Assembly (NCBI GenBank): GCA_026389955.1 | Contig: JAPLGY010000549.1 | Location: 1 to 6,693 of the forward strand | Direction of reading: 5' to 3' | DNA: 6,693 bases | From: Caldilinea sp. | GTDB lineage: Bacteria; Chloroflexota; Anaerolineae; Caldilineales; Caldilineaceae | Shown: piece after piece, positions 1 to 5,000 of the stretch | How the letters are laid out: each line of letters begins with the position of its first letter | Position numbering within the stretch: position 1 is the first letter of the stretch | Program-made: the position numbers and the translations under genes | The notes under the pieces: model-generated | Seen by the model: the letters and a program-made list of their open reading frames with translations, nothing else | The model's database searches: none | What the model was told of the DNA's origin: nothing

Positions 1-385
1 CGGTCAGAGCGGAGCGGTAGCAGAGGGTGGGGTATGGTTTGTCTTGAAGCTGAACATCGGCCCAGTTTGTTGTGGCGGTTGTCACACTCTTTCGCTCCTT
101 TGCACAGGTGACGAAACCGATTCCAAGGCGAAAACCACATGCACCAGCCGACGATCTATGCAAACCCCAGCTTGGAATGAGTTTAGACCTACCCCGGTTC
201 GAAGAAACACATTGCGGGAGTACCGTGCCATGAACAGACATAGCAAACTCAAGCCCCGTGTCATGGAGCGGCACAACGATGGCTGTGGGCGGCTTGGCGC
301 CGACGCCGGAAAGACAGCTAGAGACTGGACTCTCATACAGGTGTGTCGAACAATTTTTGATGATGGAAACAAAACACATGTATAC

Positions 386-412
386 AGTATACTAAAATAT
401 GTCGGTTGTCAA
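386..412 (-). promoter_or_regulatory. Possible sigma70-type promoter, minus strand
   Basis: On the minus strand a perfect TTGACA (412-407) is followed after 15 bases by TATACT (391-386). The spacer is shorter than the usual 16-18. An ATG lies six bases beyond the -10 box (379-377), which would give a leaderless transcript. The frame behind it stays open for 126 codons to the left window edge but encodes nothing recognisable. GTATACAGTATAC in this spot is nearly palindromic, so an operator is another reading. Confidence 0.3.
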
Positions 413-430
413 GAAGAATTTTTGGGGTTT

Positions 431-439
431 TTGGGGGGC
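431..439. repeat. Direct repeat flanking the MITE-like element (left copy)
   Basis: TTGGGGGGC at 431-439 recurs at 614-622, and the match extends to ten bases if the next C is counted. The copies sit immediately outside the inverted-repeat segment, which is the position expected of a target-site duplication. The left copy lies in a G/T-rich tract (TTTTTGGGG just before it), so low complexity lowers the significance of the match. Confidence 0.4.
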
Positions 440-613
440 CAGGGCTTTTCAAAAGTCCGTTTCTTGAGCGGGAATGACACGAATTCAGGCAGGCCACGAT
501 GCTTGCCACACTTCTCATACACGTGTACGGCGCCAAATTGCATCCTTGCCAGCGATGTCAAAAGCGTCGCAAAGCAGCCCTATTCGCGACTTTTGAAAAG
601 CCCTGCAGCCCTG
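440..613. mobile_element. MITE-like element with terminal inverted repeats
   Basis: The sequence CAGGGCTTTTCAAAAGTC at 440-457 is repeated as its exact reverse complement at 588-605, enclosing 130 bp. The right end carries a further GCAGCCCTG (605-613), so that, read inward, both outer ends start CAGGGCT. GCAGCCCT also occurs subterminally at 574-581. A direct repeat TTGGGGGGC(C) abuts both sides (431-439 and 614-622), as a 9-10 bp target duplication would. The element is too short to encode a transposase, so it would be mobilised in trans. Ends beginning CAGGG with duplications of about 8-10 bp recall the ISAs1 type of insertion sequence, but that assignment is from memory and weak. An alternative is a chance cruciform-forming repeat. 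Confidence 0.5.
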
Positions 614-806
614 TTGGGGGGCCTTGACTCGCACATCGACCTTTGGCTAGAATATTGCGAGCAATGGCTTGGTTTCTCGTCGGAGCTGGAGGTAGATGGC
701 TTGTAAAAGGACAACTCCGCACATTGCGACGGCTGTCCGGGCAGGCAATCTGCAGACGTATACTTTTGCAAGCCCTAAGTCGGGCAGAAAGGCTCTCACC
801 CCATCA

Positions 807-1504
807 ATGACCACACGCATCTACACATCCGCCTAAAAGGATCAACCGGCGCTGACAATCGAGTCGTCCAAGGTGATCGCACAGTTTCTGCCTCAGATCG
901 GCGCCAAGCTGTGCTCGCAGACCACGGTGAGGTGTGGAGTATCCCCTGGACTGCCGCTGCACAAGATCAACAGATCCATTTGGTCACACATGGGGTCCGC
1001 TTCCCCTATCGTCTGGAGAAGTGGGTATCGTTTGCCAATGCGTCAATGCTGCACATGGCATACCGGCTGACCAACCTCTCGCCTTACCCATTCGACTTCA
1101 TCTGGGCCGCCCATCCTATGTTTGTGCTGGAAGAGGGCGCGACGTTGTCCCTACCCGGGGGAATTGAAAAAGTTGTGACAGTGTTCAGCGCCTCGAATCG
1201 GCTCGGCAGGTATGGAGATGAGCATGCATGGCCCATAGCAACGCTGGCAGATGGTTCGCAGCGCGATCTCCGTCAGATTGCCCCCAAGCGCACGCGCGAC
1301 GCGGAGAAGTATTACATCAAAGGCAAACTCCCCGCAGGCTGGTGTGAACTCATTTATCCCCAGAGCAAACTGACCCTACGCCTGGAGTTCCCGGTTGCGC
1401 AGGTGCCCTATCTGGGGATACTGCCCAACGAAGGTGGCTGGCAAGATCTGTACAACATTTTCCTGGAGCCAGCCACTGGGCCGCTGGATCGCCTGGATGT
1501 GGCG
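807..1504 (+). pseudogene. Galactose mutarotase / aldose 1-epimerase-like pseudogene
   Basis: Intact relatives interconvert sugar anomers or bind sugars through a beta-sandwich fold in the cytoplasm. The original start is probably ATG 807-809: MTTRIYTSA is followed by a stop (TAA 834-836), and the same frame then continues with LTIES...AQFLPQIGAKLCS (852-917), a typical mutarotase N-terminus. Homology then jumps to another frame at ADHGEVWSIPW (from about 917) and continues through VRFPYRLEKWVSF, YRLTNLSPYPFDFIWAAHP, an LPGG segment and NIFLEPATGPLDRLDVA (ending about 1504). Some 50-60 residues that normally precede the DHGEVW motif are missing, so a frame-shifting deletion lies near 908-920. 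The C-terminal strand is gone: the frame runs on to 1693 through antisense SDR sequence. A 260-codon open frame from GTG 911 could be mistaken for a gene. The family call is solid; the choice between mutarotase and a related sugar-binding paralogue is not. Confidence 0.75.
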
Positions 1505-1550
1505 CGATTACACTACTCGTTGTCCGTTCTCCTGCAGCTGGCTGATGTGG

Positions 1551-1655
1551 CAGCGCCATCTTTGCCGTCAACCCGCCATCGAGAAAAATCGTCTGGCCGG
1601 TCAGGAACTCCGCAGCATCGGACAACATATAGGCCGCAGCGTATCCTACATCCAC
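1551..1655 (-). pseudogene. C-terminal fragment of a short-chain dehydrogenase/reductase
   Basis: Read on the minus strand, 1655-1551 encodes VDVGYAAAYMLSDAAEF followed by LTGQTIFLDGGLTAKMAL. This is the hallmark C-terminal end of classical SDR oxidoreductases (DVGYAAAYLLSDAA...TGQ...VDGG), NAD(P)-dependent enzymes of about 250 residues. Only about 35 residues remain. Upstream, the frame turns into RRR and unrelated sequence with no TGxxxGIG cofactor motif or YxxxK catalytic pair in the window. Downstream there is no stop close to where SDRs normally end; the frame runs on into antisense mutarotase sequence to about 1350. The fragment faces the mutarotase remnant tail to tail, so a deletion between two convergent genes probably removed both 3' ends. 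The identity of the family is clear from the motifs; its substrate is unknown. Confidence 0.65.
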
Positions 1656-1689
1656 CAGTACACGTCGGCGCAAACAACTCGTTGATATG

Positions 1690-1740
1690 GTGACACAATC
1701 TGATCGAGTGTGCAGTCCACAATCCGGCGGATTGCGTCAC
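1690..1740. repeat. Imperfect inverted repeat with inner hairpin
   Basis: GTGACACAAT (1690-1699) pairs with ATTGCGTCAC (1731-1740) with one mismatch. Inside the right half, CAATCC (1720-1725) and GGATTG (1729-1734) form a perfect 6-bp stem around GGC. The two pairings are mutually exclusive. There is no U-tract behind it, so a Rho-independent terminator is unlikely. It could be an operator, or a scar at the join between the pseudogenes and the helicase gene. Confidence 0.35.
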
Positions 1741-1851
1741 ATGAATTCGTGGATTTATCTGGGCCTACGTGTATTACATCCTTGTACCCCGACCGCCCCC
1801 AACTTGAAGTACACCCTTTTCCCCGGCCTTTTTTTGAAAAAGCTATCTCTG

Positions 1852-1880
1852 TTGACAAAACAATACAAATCGGCCAGAAT
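1852..1880 (+). promoter_or_regulatory. Candidate sigma70 promoter for the helicase-nuclease gene
   Basis: A perfect TTGACA (1852-1857) is followed after a 17-base spacer by CAGAAT (1875-1880), four of six matches to TATAAT. An A/T-rich stretch with runs of T and A (about 1828-1842) lies just upstream in the position of an UP element. Transcription would start near 1887, leaving a leader of about 115 bases before the ATG at 2003. The -35 box is convincing; the -10 is moderate. Confidence 0.45.
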
Positions 1881-1989
1881 AGCATAAGATTGTCATCTGT
1901 CATTGCCAACAGCCGATCTGACACTGGGCATCCAAAAGCCTCTACCCGAAATTGATCCGCAGAAACAGCCAAACATTCAACACACCAGC

Positions 1990-1993
1990 AGGA
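1990..1993 (+). promoter_or_regulatory. Ribosome binding site of the helicase-nuclease gene
   Basis: AGGA at 1990-1993 stands nine bases before the ATG at 2003. The DUF4011 signature begins within the first 20 codons after that ATG, and no better start lies nearby, so this site decides the start. Confidence 0.6.
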
Positions 1994-2002
1994 TTTCTGC
2001 AT

Positions 2003-5000
2003 ATGTCTGACCCTCAAATTGATACAAAGTTGCTCAGTATCCGCAAAGAATTGCTGGATATCGGGCTTCGCAACAACATGCTCAATTTTCGACAGACCAC
2101 CAAACAGTTGCGTGTGGTAGATGAGTTGTCGGAAGAGATCTTGAACACGCTCTATCAGCAAGCCAAACCGATGATCTTTGCAGCAGACAGCCCGAAACAG
2201 GCTCTGCTGCCCAATCGCAGCGACCCAGCGGGAAAAGACAACCAAACCCAAGCAGCAACCTCGCAACCAGTCGAAAAACTTGCAGATGTCGAACCCCCGA
2301 CAAGGTCAGATCCTCGTCCAAGTTCTCGGGGCACAGCAGAGCAAACTCGACGACAGCGTGTGGAAAACCGGCTGCAAACCAAATTGTCTGAAGAAGTGTT
2401 GTTTCAAACTCTTTTAAAGATTCACACCGAAGCAGAGTTGTTTCTACAAGAACGCGGTGCCAATACACTTTTTTTGGCGTTGGGCTTTCTGCATTGGCGA
2501 GAAGCTGCTTCCTCGAGCAAGGAATGTATTGCACCGCTTTTGCTGGTGCCAGTCACGCTCAAACGGAGGCCGAACAAGGATGTTTTTCAGCTTGAGTACA
2601 ACGGGGATGATTTGGTGCAGAATCTCTCCTTGGCCGCCAGGCTCAAAACCGATTTTGGCTTGGAACTGCCCCAATACGGGGTGGATCAGAGCGTAGATGC
2701 TGAAGAAATGCCACCGCTGAAAAATTTTTTTGAGGCTGTTCAAGCGTGTATTCATCGGCAGACAAACTGGTTTGTCGATCCCAACGAAATTTTTTTGGGG
2801 TTTTTCTCCTTTAGCAAATTTTTGATGTTCAACGATCTGGATCCTGCTATCTGGCCTGCTTCCAAGCAACCAGCCGACCATCCGATTCTCAGGCGCTTGT
2901 TGAATCAGGAGATGGGCAATGAATTGTCCGCATATGCTGAGGATGTCCATATCGATACTGTGCCAACAGCGGGCATGCTTCGTTTTGTCAAGGACGCCGA
3001 CAGCAGCCAAACCCAGGCAATTCTTGAAGTCCAGGCGGGGAGAAACTTGATCATTCAAGGCCCTCCTGGAACCGGTAAATCCCAAACCATCACCAATATT
3101 GTTGCGGAATGCTTGGCCCAGAACAAAACCGTTCTGTTTGTCGCCGAAAAAATGGCTGCATTGGAGGTTGTCAAGCGCCGCCTGGATGAAACTCGGCTTG
3201 GAGACGCCGTTTTGGAACTGCACAGTCATCGTGCCACCAAGCAATCTGTGCTGAAGGAACTGACACGGACGCTCGACCAGGAACCACCAAAATCTCCCGA
3301 CGATCTGGGAGATCGCAATCTGTTGGTGCAGATGCAGGAGCAGCTCAACAACTATTGCCAGGCTGTGAATCAGCCGATCATGCAGAGTCGCCAGTCGTTT
3401 GTGTCTGCGCTCGGCCACTACCAGCAACTCAGACGAGAATACCCTCAGCTAAAAACCTTGAACTTTGAGCCTTTGAAAGAGTGGAGCCACACAGAGTATA
3501 CCCAGTACAGAGGACTTGCCGAGGAACTGGCAAAACAACAGCAAGAGCTGGACATTCCTTCCACACATCTGTTTTGGAGAACGACACTGGAAAGTTTTTC
3601 TCCGCTGGAAAATGAGAAGATCTCTGGACTCCTGGACCAGGGAGCCAACCGGTTGAGGCGGGTGGCCGAAATCGCTGCACAACTTGCTGAAACGGTGGGA
3701 CTTACCCATCTGGTAGCACTGGCCGATGTGCCAGTGATCTCTGGCGTGGCACGCCGTGCCTTGGAAGCTCCTGTGCTTGACGGCATCCTCATCACAGCTC
3801 CAGAATGGCGTCGTCAGCGCGCATCCATTCATGAGTTAATTGTTGCTGGCCAAACGATGGCCCTCTTGCGTGTCCGCTACGCCCATCTGTCGATAGAACT
3901 GGTGGATTCGTCAGACCTATTGGCCATTCGTCAGCACCTGAATCAAGGCAAAGAAACCTGGCTGCGCACTTTTTCTGTCAAGTATCATCGTGCACGCAAT
4001 CAGCTGCAGCGCCTATACAAAATAGATTTGCCCAAAAACGACCAGGATTGCATCGACCTGATCGACGATCTGCTTCAGTTTCAACAACAGAAAAAAATTT
4101 ACGATCGGTTCGCTGCATTGGGCTCTGCTTTGTTTGCCATGCACTGGAACCAAGAGCACTCAGACTGGGCGCTGCTTAGCCGCCTGAATGACTGGATTGG
4201 AGGTCTGTACGATGACCTGACACAAACAGACATTCCACATGCAGTGCTCGATTTCTTGGCGCACCCATCTTCGTCGGACATAGCACAGTTAACGACCTGG
4301 ATCGAGACTGCTGAGCAGGAGTACGTGGAGATAGATAAAATTTTGACGAAAATTCTGCAACAGCTTCACCTGTCACAGTCGTACCCGATGGACCAGATGA
4401 CCGGGCAGCCGTTGCAAAGCCTGCAGATGTTGTTGGTGGACTGGCAAGCGCAGCTAAATAGGTTGTATCCGCTGATTCGTTTCAAACAACTCAGCCAGAA
4501 GCTGGCTCAGGCAGGCCTGAACGATCTGGTCAGAGACGCAGAAAACGGGTTTGTGTCTGGCAACGACATTGTACATGTCTTGGATTTGACCTGGTACGGT
4601 GGGCTGGTAAATTTTGCCTACAACAACATTGATGTCATACGCCGGTTCGATCGCATTCAACAGCATCTCACACTGGACCGTTTTCGTACATTGGATCTGC
4701 GCTCGCTGGAAAATGCTCAGGCCGAATTGGCGCATATCGTACAAAAACGAATTTCTCAATCCACCTCTAACAAAGAAATGGAATTGTTGCACCGGGAACT
4801 CAACAAAAAACGTCGGCAGATCTCGATCCGTCAGTTGATGAAGGGTGCAGGTCGTGCCATTCAACAGATCAAGCCAGTTTTTATGATGAGTCCAATGTCG
4901 ATTGCAAATTTTCTGCCCCCAGGCCAGCTTGAGTTTGACATTGTCATTTTTGATGAAGCTTCCCAGGTCAAAGCGGTTGATGCATTGGGCGCTTTGTTGC

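Larger units (their letters stand above)
1..806. other. Gene-poor region with no supportable gene
   Basis: I recognise no gene here. One + frame is open from the left edge to a stop at 704-706, about 235 codons. Its translation is rich in Cys, Arg and Ser, matches no family I know, and runs straight through the MITE-like element at 440-613, so I treat it as chance. A minus-strand frame is open from an ATG at 379-377 to the left edge, again with an unfamiliar Ser/Cys-rich product. A short + frame (ATG 664 to TGA 808-810, 48 codons, basic) ends in an ATGA overlap with the mutarotase remnant's start and could be the tail of a lost upstream gene. A GGTTCGAA string near 196 resembles a tRNA T-loop but has no matching stem. 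Confidence 0.5.
1656..2002. other. Intergenic region upstream of the helicase-nuclease gene
   Basis: I see no gene in this stretch. Open frames on both strands are short or, on the minus strand, run into the helicase gene as shadows. It contains the inverted repeat at 1690-1740, a homopolymeric near-palindrome CTTTTTTTGAAAAAG at about 1828-1842, the promoter candidate at 1852-1880 and the ribosome binding site at 1990-1993. The expected 5' portion of the minus-strand SDR is absent, so the breakpoint between old locus and new gene should fall here. Confidence 0.5.

Noticed and set aside
190..215. tRNA T-arm-like GGTTCGAA
   Set aside because: The bases after the loop (GAAAC) do not pair with CCCCG before it, and no acceptor or anticodon arm fits around it.
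417..443. Possible G-quadruplex (GGGG, GGGGGG, GGG runs)
   Set aside because: Only three separate G-runs are present; a fourth would need the six-G run to be split without a loop.
2..706. Open + frame of about 235 codons from the left edge
   Set aside because: The product is Cys/Arg/Ser-rich with no familiar motif, has no visible RBS, and reads through the MITE-like element, which argues against a conserved gene. It is mentioned in the 1-806 entry only.
1828..1842. CTTTTTTTGAAAAAG as a terminator for the pseudogenes
   Set aside because: The stem is A/T only with no G/C core and no trailing T-run, so it is more likely just an A/T-rich element upstream of the promoter.
1646..2266. Minus-strand open frame of 206 codons overlapping the start of the helicase gene
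   Set aside because: It covers the promoter, RBS and first 88 codons of the real gene on the opposite strand and resembles no family.
2444..3427. Minus-strand open frame of 327 codons
   Set aside because: It lies entirely inside the helicase gene, opposite the conserved DUF4011 and Walker A region. Its translation has no family features, so it is a shadow.
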